Notes: a model not told the origin generated them from the sequence alone. A stretch of DNA of 64,000 nucleotides from Flavobacterium sp. N2270 (GCF_025947225.1 NZ_CP110005.1:2294001-2358000), one strand, 5' to 3'. Positions 9,365 through 18,575 are shown, numbered from the stretch's first letter. Program-made: numbers and translations.

Positions 9365-9766
9365 ATGGCAAAAATTTCCTTAAAAATAATTGTTTGCTTA
9401 ATTGTAAATGTTGCATTACTATATTTCTCTATAATTGCCTATAATGAAATTAGTAAGAATGAAAAAATAGTTAAAGAAAGTAATCCAATAACTGTAAAAA
9501 TTATAGAAATCAATCATAATGCTAAATCCAAAACTTTGTGTACATTATTATTTAATGGTAAACTTTACAATAAGGTGCATTTTCCTTTTAGAGGATTAAC
9601 AATCAATAGTATAAATTCTGAATATTTTTATTATGATAAGGAAAAAGATGAAATTTTTTATAAAGATGATGGCAAGAAAGCTATGTATCTTTTATTTTCT
9701 TTACTAATTTTATCATTATTCCTATGGCTTATTCCGAAAAATAAGTTTAAAATGAGCTATTCTTAA
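9365..9766 (+). CDS. Two-TM membrane protein (cassette C8)
   Basis: 133 aa. N-terminal membrane segment (ISLKIIVCLIVNVALLYFS), a soluble loop of about 75 residues, and a C-terminal segment (YLLFSLLILSLFLWLIP). The topology resembles DUF3592-type proteins, but I see no diagnostic motif. The ATG at 9365 is preferred over an in-frame TTG at 9341. Confidence 0.72.
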   Translation: MAKISLKIIVCLIVNVALLYFSIIAYNEISKNEKIVKESNPITVKIIEINHNAKSKTLCTLLFNGKLYNKVHFPFRGLTINSINSEYFYYDKEKDEIFYKDDGKKAMYLLFSLLILSLFLWLIPKNKFKMSYS

Positions 9767-9800
9767 AATAACAACTCCAATTATTTAAAGTACTACTGCT

Positions 9801-9930
9801 AACAGCGGTTTGCTTCAATGGCTACTTCCGGATTTTCCTGCGGAAAATCCGCTGCTAAATGGAATGTTTTGTTATATTTGTAATGGCTTGGTGTTGGTTC
9901 AACGCCACTGAGAGCAAGCCGCAAAACGTT
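9801..9930 (+). repeat. attC-like site aC8 (family B)
   Basis: Joins C8 (TACTGCTAAC) to C9 (GTTAGCAGAAA). Inner hairpin GGATTTTCC-tg-CGGAAAATCC. TATATTTG at 9873-9880. Confidence 0.87.
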
Positions 9931-9999
9931 AGCAGAAAATTTAAGAAAAATTGAGTAAAAACAAACATATTTTTAAAATCATAAAATAAAATTATATCA

Positions 10000-11127
10000 A
10001 TGAAAAAAGCTTTAATGTTAATGGTTACAGTTATTTTAGCATCTTGCACTACGATTAAACAATTAAAAAATCAAGATATTCAGAACTATAATAAATCAAC
10101 AAATCTTATTGAAAAAAATAATTTATACTACATAAATTCTAAAATTGACAATAAGAGTTCACTTCTTCTATTTGATACAGGAGCAAATATGACAGTTGTT
10201 TTTGATTCAACTGCAATAGAAAATTTTGAATTAAAAAAGTTTGGAAATTTTGGAACAGTTACTGGAGCTGATGGTAAGTTGACAGACTTAAGAACATTTA
10301 CAGCTATTTTTGAAAATGAAATTTTTAAAAGTGATAATAAAGCATTTGCTTTTATAGATAAGACAAACGTTAAATGTAAAAAAGAAATGTATTATAAAGG
10401 AGTTTTAGGACTAGATATTTTTTTTAAAAATGATTTAAATTTATTCTTAAATTTTAGCGATAATATAATAGGTAATATTTCAGAAGATGAAAAAACAAAA
10501 ATAACAAATGACGGTTATCAAAAGATAAAATCAAAATGTAAATCAAATAAAGTCTACATATATTTAAACATTAATAATACTGAATATGAATTTAAACTCG
10601 ATAGTGGTTTTTTAGGTAATTTTATCATTCCATTTGATGAGAAATTAAATTTTGAAGGATTCGATTCATTAGTTTACGAAGGTTCATTATTTAATACTGC
10701 AACTTCAACAACTGAAGGAGAAGAAAATTTTTATGAAAATATACCAATTACCATTGGAGATATAAATTTGAATTCTACAATATTAGTTTCAAAAACCATA
10801 AAAAATCAAAATGCTGGTATCAATTTTATTAAATGTTTTGATTGGGTTATAGATTATGAAGAAAATAGTGTTTATGTTAAAAAAAATAATATTGAACTAA
10901 AAAGTAAGAATAATGAAAATGCTTTTCAATATCGTTCAAAAATAAATAGCGAAAATGAATTGATTATTAGTGCTAAACAAAAAGGTTTTTCTGAGTTCAA
11001 TCTTAATGAAAAAATTATTTCAATAAATAGTGAATTAGTTACAGAATCAAATATTTGTGAGATGAATGACTTACTAAATAAAACACAAAAATGGAGTGAT
11101 TTAAATATAGTATTAGCAAATAGATAA
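10000..11127 (+). CDS. Retropepsin-like aspartic protease lipoprotein with PDZ-like tail (cassette C9)
   Basis: 375 aa. Lipoprotein signal with lipobox ILASC (Cys16). Two retropepsin-like lobes: LLLFDTGANMTVV (the DTGA motif, around residues 52-55) and EFKLDSGFLGNFIIPF (DSG, about residue 200). The last 60 residues (ISAKQKGFSEFNLNEKIISIN) look like a PDZ domain. This matches the family of bacterial aspartyl proteases with a C-terminal PDZ domain; membrane-anchored proteolysis in the cell envelope is inferred. Confidence 0.82.
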   Translation: MKKALMLMVTVILASCTTIKQLKNQDIQNYNKSTNLIEKNNLYYINSKIDNKSSLLLFDTGANMTVVFDSTAIENFELKKFGNFGTVTGADGKLTDLRTFTAIFENEIFKSDNKAFAFIDKTNVKCKKEMYYKGVLGLDIFFKNDLNLFLNFSDNIIGNISEDEKTKITNDGYQKIKSKCKSNKVYIYLNINNTEYEFKLDSGFLGNFIIPFDEKLNFEGFDSLVYEGSLFNTATSTTEGEENFYENIPITIGDINLNSTILVSKTIKNQNAGINFIKCFDWVIDYEENSVYVKKNNIELKSKNNENAFQYRSKINSENELIISAKQKGFSEFNLNEKIISINSELVTESNICEMNDLLNKTQKWSDLNIVLANR

Positions 11128-11138
11128 AATCTTCTGCT

Positions 11139-11264
11139 AACAACGGTTTGTAACAATTGCTTGGCTTGGTCTTTGTTTGAATTTTCTTAGAAAATTCTAA
11201 AGTAGTTTTGTATTTGTGAAATTAAGTGCTAAATTTACGCAACTGTCACAAGCCGTCAAACGTT
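11139..11264 (+). repeat. attC-like site aC9 (family J)
   Basis: Only family J site in the window. Arms ACGGTTTGTAACAATTGC / GCAACTGTCACAAGCCGT. Inner hairpin GAATTTTCTTAGAAAATTC. TGTATTTG replaces the usual TATATTTG. Joins C9 (TTCTGCTAAC) to C10 (GTTATGCC). Confidence 0.82.
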
Positions 11265-11303
11265 ATGCCTAATTTTAACCGAAACGAAAAAAACAGACAA
11301 TTA

Positions 11304-12116
11304 ATGAATAAATTTTCACTTTCAATTTTATTAATTTTTATAATTAATATCTCGAATGGACAAGAATGCCAAATTCCAAATTTATTGGACAAAGAAATTA
11401 TTGAAGCTTCTAACAATGAAAAGTTTATAGAAAAAGATTTTTACAGAATTAACAATTTGCTTTTTGAATATGAAGCAAAAGACAGTTTGAAAAATTTGAA
11501 TAAATGCTCTTCATATTTTAAAAACATTGAAAAACTATTTAATTCTGAAACTACCGAAAAACGTGTTTTAGCATACAGATTGATTGGAGTTGCAAATGAC
11601 AGTACTTTTAACGACGAACTTATCAACAGAATTAACTCAAATGAAAGTTCACTTTTAAAAACTTGGAGCACAACTGCATTAATGGCAAATAATAGCGAAA
11701 AAGCATCTGATGATTTATTTGTTTTATTCTCATCATTTCCAGAAGGATTACCTGTTGATATTTTGATAAATATGTATATAAAATATGATACAAATGCTGT
11801 CAAAAAAACTTGTTGGAAATTTATAGATTCAGAAATTAAAAACCAACAAATTTTGGCTATCCAATGTTTAGCAAACTTTGAAAAAGACGAAAAATTACAA
11901 GCAAAACTAATTGAGTTTTTAAACTCTTGGGATAATAATTCTAAAGGTTGGGTAATTTCGTCAATTTCTATGCAGAAAATGGAAAATCTAAAACCTATTT
12001 TAGAAAAGTATAGCGAAGTAGAAAACTTAAAAGATGTTATCATAAGAGCATTAGAAAATAGTCCAACGAAAACAGACAATAAGTTTGCGAAACAACTCGA
12101 AAAGAAGAAAAACTAG
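11304..12116 (+). CDS. Secreted HEAT-like helical protein, second copy (cassette C10)
   Basis: 270 aa, 94% identical to the C1 gene at 378, with the same signal peptide type and HEAT-like periodicity; start at the corresponding ATG. As in the first copy it is followed by the small secreted protein of C2/C11, but the attC-like core between the two genes is unrelated (aC10, not aC1). Confidence 0.85.
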   Translation: MNKFSLSILLIFIINISNGQECQIPNLLDKEIIEASNNEKFIEKDFYRINNLLFEYEAKDSLKNLNKCSSYFKNIEKLFNSETTEKRVLAYRLIGVANDSTFNDELINRINSNESSLLKTWSTTALMANNSEKASDDLFVLFSSFPEGLPVDILINMYIKYDTNAVKKTCWKFIDSEIKNQQILAIQCLANFEKDEKLQAKLIEFLNSWDNNSKGWVISSISMQKMENLKPILEKYSEVENLKDVIIRALENSPTKTDNKFAKQLEKKKN

Positions 12117-12120
12117 GCAT

Positions 12121-12244
12121 AACAGGCGTTTGGCAAGATTGCGAATTTTGTAGTAAATACACATTTATTTCTCGCAAGAAATTTTATCTTTGATAGAAAA
12201 TAAACAGTTCCGAAGTTCGCAACCTCGCCAAGCGCCGGAACGTT
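12121..12244 (+). repeat. attC-like site aC10 (family G)
   Basis: Joins C10 (GGCATAAC) to C11 (GTTGTATGC). Arms GGCGTTTGGCAAGATTGC / GCAACCTCGCCAAGCGCC. TATCTTTG replaces TATATTTG. Same two flanking genes as aC1 but a different core. Confidence 0.85.
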
Positions 12245-12279
12245 GTATGCAATATTTTAGAATCAAAATCCTAACAAAA

Positions 12280-12672
12280 ATGAAATTACTTAAATCAATT
12301 TTAACTTTATCAACATTATTCATTACGATTATTTCATATTCACAAACTGAAAAAGTTCAAGATTGTAAAATATTGAATCATTCAAAACTAAAATATGTAG
12401 AAAATGATGACAAAACGGCTTTCGTGGTAATCAAGAACAATAAACATATTGAATATTTGAGAAATGAAAAATATTACATAAAATCAGATTTAGTTTGGAT
12501 TAATGAATGTGAATATAATGCAACAATGACAGAAATAACATTGCCAAACTTTCCATTTAAAGCTGGAGAAGTTATGAATGTAAAATTTGAAAAAATTGAG
12601 AATGGAATTGTTACTGGTATTGGAACGGTACGTGGAAATAGTTTTCCTGTGAAATTCGAGTTAATTAATTAA
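12280..12672 (+). CDS. Small secreted protein, second copy (cassette C11)
   Basis: 130 aa, one residue different from the C2 protein (Asn for Lys in ILNHSKLK). Signal peptide MKLLKSILTLSTLFITIISYSQ. The ORF could be extended upstream to 12190, but that would run through aC10, so the ATG at 12280 is used. Confidence 0.8.
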   Translation: MKLLKSILTLSTLFITIISYSQTEKVQDCKILNHSKLKYVENDDKTAFVVIKNNKHIEYLRNEKYYIKSDLVWINECEYNATMTEITLPNFPFKAGEVMNVKFEKIENGIVTGIGTVRGNSFPVKFELIN

Positions 12673-12682
12673 TACTGCATAC

Positions 12683-12812
12683 AACAGCAGTTAAAAGCAA
12701 TGGCTTAGGCAAGGGCATACTTCCGAATTTTCTCCGAAAATTCAAAAGTTTGCGTTATATTTGTTTTGGCTTGGTTTTGGCTCGTCGCCACTTCTTTTAG
12801 CTGCAACACGTT
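12683..12812 (+). repeat. attC-like site aC11 (family A)
   Basis: Joins C11 (GCATACAAC) to C12 (GTTGTGTGCC). Differs from aC2 by about one base, so C2 and C11 were copied together with their sites. TATATTTG present. Confidence 0.87.
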
Positions 12813-12827
12813 GTGTGCCATTTGAAA

Positions 12828-13487
12828 ATGAAAATCGGAATTTATAACATATTTACTTCTTTTTGGTTTCTCCTAATGTTTTTATCTGGAGGAACTCTAA
12901 CTTATTTATCAATTGACAAAAATTTATTTACGAGTGACTTAATTTTTATTGCGAAATTTTTTGTTGGACTTTTAGTCTTAATAACAAATGGACTTCTATT
13001 CTATTTTCTTTATAAATTTAGAATATTAATTATTGATAATAATAAAATTATATCGTTCTATCCTTTTTGGCTTAAAAAAGAAAAAATTGACCTAAATAAA
13101 ATTAAGAATCTAAAATTAGAGAACTTTTATGCTTTCAAAGGAACAGTTTATAGAAAAATTAAAATCTCAGACTTAAACGGAACTTTAGAAATTAATGACT
13201 TGGAATTTGAAAACTTTGAAAACCTAACTTCTAAATTAATAATTAACCAAAATAGAAAGAAAGAAATTGACTTAAAACAAGCAAAGTCAAATCTTTCGAA
13301 TCTAAATTTTAGTGTTTATTTACTTTCTGGATTTTTAATATTTATTATTTTCAATATTCTTAAAAACAATAATTTTCATCCATTACTTTTGACTTTTATT
13401 TTATGTAACGGAATTTTATTATATGGTTCAGTTAAACGGAAAATGGAATATAATAGAATAATAAAAACGGCACACAACAGCGGTTAG
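12828..13487 (+). CDS. Membrane protein with PH-like central part (cassette C12)
   Basis: 219 aa. Two N-terminal membrane helices, a cytosolic segment of about 110 residues (IISFYPFWLKKEKIDLNKI) typical of bacterial PH-like membrane proteins, and two C-terminal helices. The ATG at 12828 is preferred to the GTG at 12813, which lies in the cassette core. Function unknown. Confidence 0.75.
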   Translation: MKIGIYNIFTSFWFLLMFLSGGTLTYLSIDKNLFTSDLIFIAKFFVGLLVLITNGLLFYFLYKFRILIIDNNKIISFYPFWLKKEKIDLNKIKNLKLENFYAFKGTVYRKIKISDLNGTLEINDLEFENFENLTSKLIINQNRKKEIDLKQAKSNLSNLNFSVYLLSGFLIFIIFNILKNNNFHPLLLTFILCNGILLYGSVKRKMEYNRIIKTAHNSG

Positions 13488-13603
13488 CAAAAATGGCTTG
13501 GGCTTGGTTTTTCCTTCGGAAAAACCTCTATGAGTCGAAAATTTGTCTATATTTGTTATGGTCAGTGATAAATCAAAGCCACTTTCGCTAGCCGCAAAAC
13601 GTT
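13476..13603 (+). repeat. attC-like site aC12 (family D)
   Basis: Joins C12 (GGCACACAAC) to C13 (GTTAGCCGT); the C12 stop lies inside the left arm. Arms GCGGTTAGCAAAAATGGC / GCCACTTTCGCTAGCCGC. Inner hairpin GGTTTTTCC-tt-CGGAAAAACC. TATATTTG at 13548-13555. Confidence 0.86.
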
Positions 13604-13649
13604 AGCCGTCAGTTTGGCGGAACACATAAAAAAGTAATCTAAATCGAAA

Positions 13650-14186
13650 ATGAAATCATTTTTTTTTCTGTTAATCTTATTTATAAACCAACTATCGTTT
13701 AGTCAGGATAAAGTTGCAGATAGTTGTGATTTAAAAAACAAAAATATTGAATGGAAAACTTCTTTTGAGAATGAAAAAACAATTGAACTGAAATTGAAAA
13801 TGATTCGTGAAAAAATTATTTCTGACTCAATTTACACAGAATTTAAACCTAAAATAATTACAAGTCACAGTAGTTCATTATATTCTGAAACTGTTGATAG
13901 AAATGGAAATAATTGTGGCGTGAAAATACTTTTTGCGTTGAATTACACAAAAAACAAATCTGTAATTTTAGATTTAAATAAAAATCCAGAATATATATTC
14001 ATTCTAGAAAAACTAAATGAAATTAATGTTAATAAAATTTATCCAATTTTTGATAAAGGTGCAGAAGCATTATATGGCATTTATGGAAAATCGGGTGTTG
14101 TAATATTAACATCTAAAAATAGAAAATTTGCAAAAGAAATTAAAAAATTTATTAGAAATATAGAGCATAAAAAACCGAACGGCTAA
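13650..14186 (+). CDS. Secreted protein with TonB-plug-like C-terminus (cassette C13)
   Basis: 178 aa, signal peptide MKSFFFLLILFINQLSFSQ. The C-terminal segment (IYPIFDKGAEALYGIYGKSG, then VVILTSK) matches the TonB-dependent-receptor plug signature in which a residue pair precedes ALYG..G..GVI.I. Such isolated plug-like pieces occur in periplasmic Flavobacteriia proteins; function unknown. The stop TAA overlaps the AAC core. It is identical in sequence to the C46 gene, including its leader. Confidence 0.8.
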   Translation: MKSFFFLLILFINQLSFSQDKVADSCDLKNKNIEWKTSFENEKTIELKLKMIREKIISDSIYTEFKPKIITSHSSSLYSETVDRNGNNCGVKILFALNYTKNKSVILDLNKNPEYIFILEKLNEINVNKIYPIFDKGAEALYGIYGKSGVVILTSKNRKFAKEIKKFIRNIEHKKPNG

Positions 14187-14314
14187 CAGCAGTTAAAAGT
14201 AATGGCTAAGGCAAAGGCATACTTCCGAATTTTCTCCGAAAATTCAAAAGTTTGCGTTATATTTGTTTTAGCTTGGTTTTGGTTCGTCGCCACTTCTTTT
14301 AGCTGCAACACGTT
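14185..14314 (+). repeat. attC-like site aC13 (family A)
   Basis: Joins C13 (CGGCTAAC) to C14 (GTTGGCTGTA). Variant CTAAGGCAAAGGC in the left middle, shared only with aC46 after the duplicate gene. TATATTTG present. Confidence 0.86.
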
Positions 14315-14385
14315 GGCTGTAATGCTGCCGCTGAACATGAAAAATAAACTTAAAAATAAATGATATAATAAAAAACAGAATAATT

Positions 14386-15387
14386 ATGAGCAGTATTGAT
14401 TTTAATAAAGCGGAAAATAAAATTTATCGAATTACAAGTTTAACAGCGTACATTTATTCTGTTATTTTGTTATTTTTCTATATTTATAAAGAAACCCTCT
14501 ATGTTGATCAAACTTGGTTTCACGGTTTTTTTACAATGTTTTTTTCAATATTTAGTTCAATTATTTTCGTCTTCATTCTATTTATTTTTTCAAAATTTCT
14601 AGATAAAATAATTGATTTTCAAAAAGCAAATATTTTAATTTACAGCTATATCGTTTTTACATTTTTATCGACTATTTCAATAATTTTAGTTTTAGTTAGC
14701 TCTTTAAAAGTTTATTCTCAACAAAATGACGTAGATTCTTTAATGAACTTTGCTGATACTTCATCATCAAGTGCAGTTTTTCTAATACTTTCGAGAATTG
14801 GATTGTTCTTTACAGCTATTTTATTAGGTAACAGAATTAGAAAAATAACAACTAACATAAGTTTAATGTTTAAAACTTTAGGACTATTGTTAATTGTTTA
14901 CAAACTTTTTGCTTTATTAGAGTCAATAAACATTATCAAAACCGAAATAATTTCAGGTTTTGTAAATGTCGCCATAGTTGCTATAATTGGTTATATTTTA
15001 AGTTTAAAATTTGAAAATAAAGAAAATGAAAATAATTCTTTTGAGCCATCAATCAGCGAAACAACGACCCGAAATAAAGAAATTTTATTACATGAATTGG
15101 AAAATGATTATTCTACTTTGCAATCTCATAATGATAGTTTTAAAGAAAATGATTCAATAGAAATTAAAAACATTGAAGTCGAAAAAGAAGATTTAAATCC
15201 TTTAGAATATAAAAATGAAGCGGTTAATTATTATAATAATTTAACTAATGAAGAAAAAACAAGATTAAATTATATCATAACTAAAAAGAATGATTCTATA
15301 TCATCTGAAAATGAAATATATAAACTTGTGATTTTATACATTATTGAAAAAAAATTATTTGACAACAACAGATTTGCCCCAAAATAA
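14386..15387 (+). CDS. Polytopic membrane protein with acidic cytosolic tail (cassette C14)
   Basis: 333 aa. About six membrane helices in residues 15-205 (for example ILVLVSSLKVY and VAIVAIIGYILSLKF), then a charged, Asn/Glu-rich tail of about 120 residues ending in a short helical domain (EEKTRLNYIITKKND). No family recognised. Confidence 0.75.
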   Translation: MSSIDFNKAENKIYRITSLTAYIYSVILLFFYIYKETLYVDQTWFHGFFTMFFSIFSSIIFVFILFIFSKFLDKIIDFQKANILIYSYIVFTFLSTISIILVLVSSLKVYSQQNDVDSLMNFADTSSSSAVFLILSRIGLFFTAILLGNRIRKITTNISLMFKTLGLLLIVYKLFALLESINIIKTEIISGFVNVAIVAIIGYILSLKFENKENENNSFEPSISETTTRNKEILLHELENDYSTLQSHNDSFKENDSIEIKNIEVEKEDLNPLEYKNEAVNYYNNLTNEEKTRLNYIITKKNDSISSENEIYKLVILYIIEKKLFDNNRFAPK

Positions 15388-15404
15388 ATAAAAGCACTAC
15401 AGCC

Positions 15405-15530
15405 AACAGCAGTTTGCAAAAATGGCGGGTTTTGGGCTTAATTTAAAGATGGTTTTGTACTTGCAAAGTCAGTGAAAAACCGAAAGTTTAGGCTTCCTTA
15501 ATCCGCCACTTCTGCAAGCTGCGAAACGTT
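15405..15530 (+). repeat. attC-like site aC14 (family I)
   Basis: Joins C14 (ACAGCCAAC) to C15 (GTTATGCAAC). Arms GCAGTTTGCAAAAATGGC / GCCACTTCTGCAAGCTGC. The middle lacks the strong inner hairpin and has TTTTGTACTTG instead of TATATTTG. Confidence 0.82.
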
Positions 15531-15554
15531 ATGCAACATTTTAGAAAACTGCAC

Positions 15555-16307
15555 ATGAAAAAGACATTTACTTTATTTATAACTTTAATTTCACTTTCAA
15601 CCTTCTCTCAGAATAGTGAATCTGTTAATCTTTCAAAAATTAATTTTTGTGAATTCTCAATTGATGATTTAAAAGCTAAAGATCCGAATGTAAAACAAGT
15701 AAAAGTTGAGGAAATGGATTTGTGTTCAGATGCTTTTGTTCAAGATGGCAGGTTTGAAAATAGAATTGGATATGAAAGTACATTATTTCCTGGTGTCATA
15801 TTTCAAAAGTATGAGAAAAGTACTAACGTAATTGCAAAAATTCATTTGACTAGAGAATTCAAAGGATATTTACCTGACGGAAATTATATTGAAGTTGAAA
15901 ATCTTAAAGCTTCAGACGTTTTAAAAAAGTATGATTCATTGAATTCATGGACTTCAAGAGGTTGCTCAGATTATTTGGGGATAAAAAAAGATGATAAACT
16001 CAATTTTTTCGTAAAAATCGACAAAAACAAAAATCCGAGATATCCAATCGACCAAAAATATTATTCAGAACAACTTATTGAAGGAATTGATATCATTTCA
16101 GACTGTTATACATATTTCGAAAAGGAAAAAGTGAAACAAAACCCACTTTACATTGTAGAAGAAAAAGAAGTAACCGAGGAATTTATTAGAGAATTAAAAC
16201 CTGAAGATGTTGATTCAATAACTGTATTGAAAGATAAAAACGCAATTGAAAAATATGGCGAAAAAGGAAAGAATGGAGTGATTGAAATTAAACTAAAGAA
16301 AAAATAA
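15555..16307 (+). CDS. Secreted protein with TonB-plug-like C-terminus (cassette C15)
   Basis: 250 aa, signal peptide MKKTFTLFITLISLSTFSQ. The C-terminus (VDSITVLKDKNAIEKYGEKG, then KNGVIEIKLKKK) is a plug-like motif comparable to that of C13, on an otherwise unrelated protein. The start at 15555 is used; the ATG at 15531 is part of the core GTTATGC. Confidence 0.8.
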   Translation: MKKTFTLFITLISLSTFSQNSESVNLSKINFCEFSIDDLKAKDPNVKQVKVEEMDLCSDAFVQDGRFENRIGYESTLFPGVIFQKYEKSTNVIAKIHLTREFKGYLPDGNYIEVENLKASDVLKKYDSLNSWTSRGCSDYLGIKKDDKLNFFVKIDKNKNPRYPIDQKYYSEQLIEGIDIISDCYTYFEKEKVKQNPLYIVEEKEVTEEFIRELKPEDVDSITVLKDKNAIEKYGEKGKNGVIEIKLKKK

Positions 16308-16318
16308 AAACGTTGCAT

Positions 16319-16442
16319 AACAGGCGTTTGGCAAGATTGCGAATTTTGTAGTAAAATCACATTTACTTTTCGCAAGAAATTTTATCTTTAACAGAAAATA
16401 ATCGGTTCCGTAGCTCGCAACCTCGCCAAGCGCCGGAACGTT
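16319..16442 (+). repeat. attC-like site aC15 (family G)
   Basis: Joins C15 (GTTGCATAAC) to C16 (GTTATGCGTA). Arms as aC10. TATCTTTA in the promoter-like position. Confidence 0.84.
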
Positions 16443-16459
16443 ATGCGTAATTTTGAAAA

Positions 16460-17014
16460 ATGAAACGGAAAACAACTTATATCATATTAATACTTCTGTT
16501 CTTAATTGGGATTAAGCAATATATACATTTCAATGATTATGAACTTGGAATTGTTCAAGGGCTTTTCCTTGTTTTTTCTATCGCAATATTTTTTATTATT
16601 TTTTTGGTCTTATTAATAAAGGATATTTATAGCCTAATTAAATTCAAAAAAAAGTTTGATTTTATTCCTTCAATATTACTTATAACCTTCGTTACATCTA
16701 TATATTTTGGTTTTTCTAACGTTAATGAACCTTATTTTTGGAAAAAAGAATTTTATAAAGGTAAAAATTGCTATATAAATTCTAATGACGAAATATTTCT
16801 TTATAAAAATGGAACTTGTGCATTTAAAATATACAAAATCGAATACAAAAGTATAGTTCAAGGAAAGTTTAAAATTATAAATGACACATTAAAAATATCA
16901 GATTACGACACAACTTTAGTAAACAATAGTTTTTCAAATCTGTATTTATTTGTAAAAGATAGTTCTTTAATTTCTCTAGACAAAAATCATCTAGATATCA
17001 TAAAAATAAAATGA
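16460..17014 (+). CDS. Membrane protein (cassette C16, first gene)
   Basis: 184 aa with three N-terminal membrane helices (YIILILLFLIGIK, FLVFSIAIFFIIFLVLLI, ILLITFVTSIYFGF) and a beta-rich C-terminal domain of about 90 residues. Its stop overlaps the start of the next gene (ATGA), so the two are coupled in one cassette. Confidence 0.75.
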   Translation: MKRKTTYIILILLFLIGIKQYIHFNDYELGIVQGLFLVFSIAIFFIIFLVLLIKDIYSLIKFKKKFDFIPSILLITFVTSIYFGFSNVNEPYFWKKEFYKGKNCYINSNDEIFLYKNGTCAFKIYKIEYKSIVQGKFKIINDTLKISDYDTTLVNNSFSNLYLFVKDSSLISLDKNHLDIIKIK

Positions 17015-17439
17015 TGAAACTTAGTAATAGACAATTTGAAGCTCTAACTTATATTTTTGAAAGAGAAAACGGAAATGTAAAATCCGAATTTGAAAAGCAA
17101 ATAATTAAAGAATCTGGAATTGGAGATTTAGACTCTAATACTTTAGAAAAAATTGTTGTTGACGGACTAAATAATAGAATTTACATTGACTCTAGTGAAC
17201 GAATTAATGCGTATTGGTCACTTGGGAAAACTCATAACAAAAAACTTATACCAAACTTTCGCGAATGGCTATCTGATGAAATAAAACTTAAAGATGCACA
17301 AGCTGTTTATCAAATCTTAATTTCTCTTGGAAACATGGAAGAAGATGTTTTTAATCCTGATAGAGATGGTAGTAGTGCTTTCTATGAAACTGAACTTAAT
17401 TTAAGAGACGCAATAGACTATTTAAAAAACTACGCATAA
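17011..17439 (+). CDS. Soluble helical protein (cassette C16, second gene)
   Basis: 142 aa, no signal, starting MMKLSNRQFEAL. Helical with HEAT-like spacing (RINAYWSLGKTHNKKLIPNF, KDAQAVYQILISLGNM). Size and pairing with a membrane protein would fit an immunity- or adaptor-type role, but this is speculation. The stop TAA lies inside the AAC core of aC16. Confidence 0.7.
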   Translation: MMKLSNRQFEALTYIFERENGNVKSEFEKQIIKESGIGDLDSNTLEKIVVDGLNNRIYIDSSERINAYWSLGKTHNKKLIPNFREWLSDEIKLKDAQAVYQILISLGNMEEDVFNPDRDGSSAFYETELNLRDAIDYLKNYA

Positions 17440-17567
17440 CAGCAGTTAAAAGTAATGGCTTAGGCAAGGGCATACTTCCGAATTTTCTCCGAAAATTCAA
17501 AAGTTTGCGTTATATTTGTGTTGGCTTGGTTTTGGCTCGTCGCCACTTCTTTTAGCTGCAACACGTT
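17438..17567 (+). repeat. attC-like site aC16 (family A)
   Basis: Joins C16 (TACGCATAAC) to C17 (GTTAGGCGAA). Nearly identical to aC2; TATATTTG present. Confidence 0.87.
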
Positions 17568-17611
17568 AGGCGAAATACTAACCAAAATCTTATGAAATTA
17601 AATATAAAAAA

Positions 17612-17893
17612 ATGTATAATAAAGCAATTTCTAAATATTTTTTGGATATAAATATGTTCAATTTACCTTTCTGCTTGATTATTGGGATGATATCCGGAAT
17701 TATGTGGAGTATTATATCTTTTTCTACTTTAGGTATTTTATTTGGTTACATTGGATATCAAAATTTCAAAAAAAATCAATATTACGCATATTATAATCTT
17801 AGTTTTACAAAAGCAAAACTTTTAAAAACAGTTTGGTTATTTAATACAATAATTTCAGTTTTATTACTTTTAATATATATAAAATTCAGATAA
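17612..17893 (+). CDS. Small two-TM protein (cassette C17, first gene)
   Basis: 93 aa with two or three hydrophobic segments (FCLIIGMISGIMWSIISF, LFNTIISVLLLLIYI). It is immediately followed (no gap) by an ABC ATPase and may be its membrane partner, although it is far too small for a normal permease. Confidence 0.65.
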   Translation: MYNKAISKYFLDINMFNLPFCLIIGMISGIMWSIISFSTLGILFGYIGYQNFKKNQYYAYYNLSFTKAKLLKTVWLFNTIISVLLLLIYIKFR

Positions 17894-18562
17894 ATGGATG
17901 TATTAAATATATCGAAACTAAATAAATCTTTTGGTAAAAAAGTTATTTTAAAAGACATAAACCTTGATTGCAAAGTTGGAGAAATAGTTGGAATATTTGG
18001 TCGCAATGGTACGGGAAAATCAACTTTATTAAAATTAATCTTTGGAACAATTAAAGCAGATTCAATATTAATTAAATTAAATGCTGAGATTATTTCACAA
18101 AACAAAGTTATTTCTTCTAAAAAAATTGGTTATCTACCACAAGAAACTTTTTTACCAAAAGAGTGGAAAGTAAGAGAAATAATCCCTTTCTTTTTTCCAA
18201 ATGGAGATGACCAAGACAAAATTTTTTATTCAAAACAAGTATCAAGTTTTGAAAAAATGAAAGTTGGACAATTATCTTTAGGACAATTACGATATCTTGA
18301 ATTGTTAATTATTGGAAATCTCAAACATCAATTTATAATGCTCGATGAACCTTTTTCAATGATTGAACCTATTTATAAAGATGTGATTAAAAATTTATTA
18401 TTGGAAATTAAAGAAACAAAAGGGATAATTTTAACTGATCATTATTATAATGATGTACTTGAAATAACTGATAGAAATTTCATTATAAAAGACACCGAAA
18501 AAATTGAAATCATGGATAAAAAAGATTTAATAAAATATGAATATTTGAGATCTGATGAATAA
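17894..18562 (+). CDS. ABC transporter ATP-binding protein (cassette C17, second gene)
   Basis: 222 aa ABC ATPase. Walker A GRNGTGKST (about residues 37-45), Q-loop in GYLPQET, an atypical signature LSLGQ instead of LSGGQ, Walker B FIMLDEPF, and H-loop ILTDHYY. Complete single NBD. No full permease lies in the cassette; only the 93-aa membrane protein upstream. It could work with a chromosomal permease or act in a non-transport role. Confidence 0.88.
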   Translation: MDVLNISKLNKSFGKKVILKDINLDCKVGEIVGIFGRNGTGKSTLLKLIFGTIKADSILIKLNAEIISQNKVISSKKIGYLPQETFLPKEWKVREIIPFFFPNGDDQDKIFYSKQVSSFEKMKVGQLSLGQLRYLELLIIGNLKHQFIMLDEPFSMIEPIYKDVIKNLLLEIKETKGIILTDHYYNDVLEITDRNFIIKDTEKIEIMDKKDLIKYEYLRSDE

Positions 18563-18575
18563 AAGTACTTCGCCT

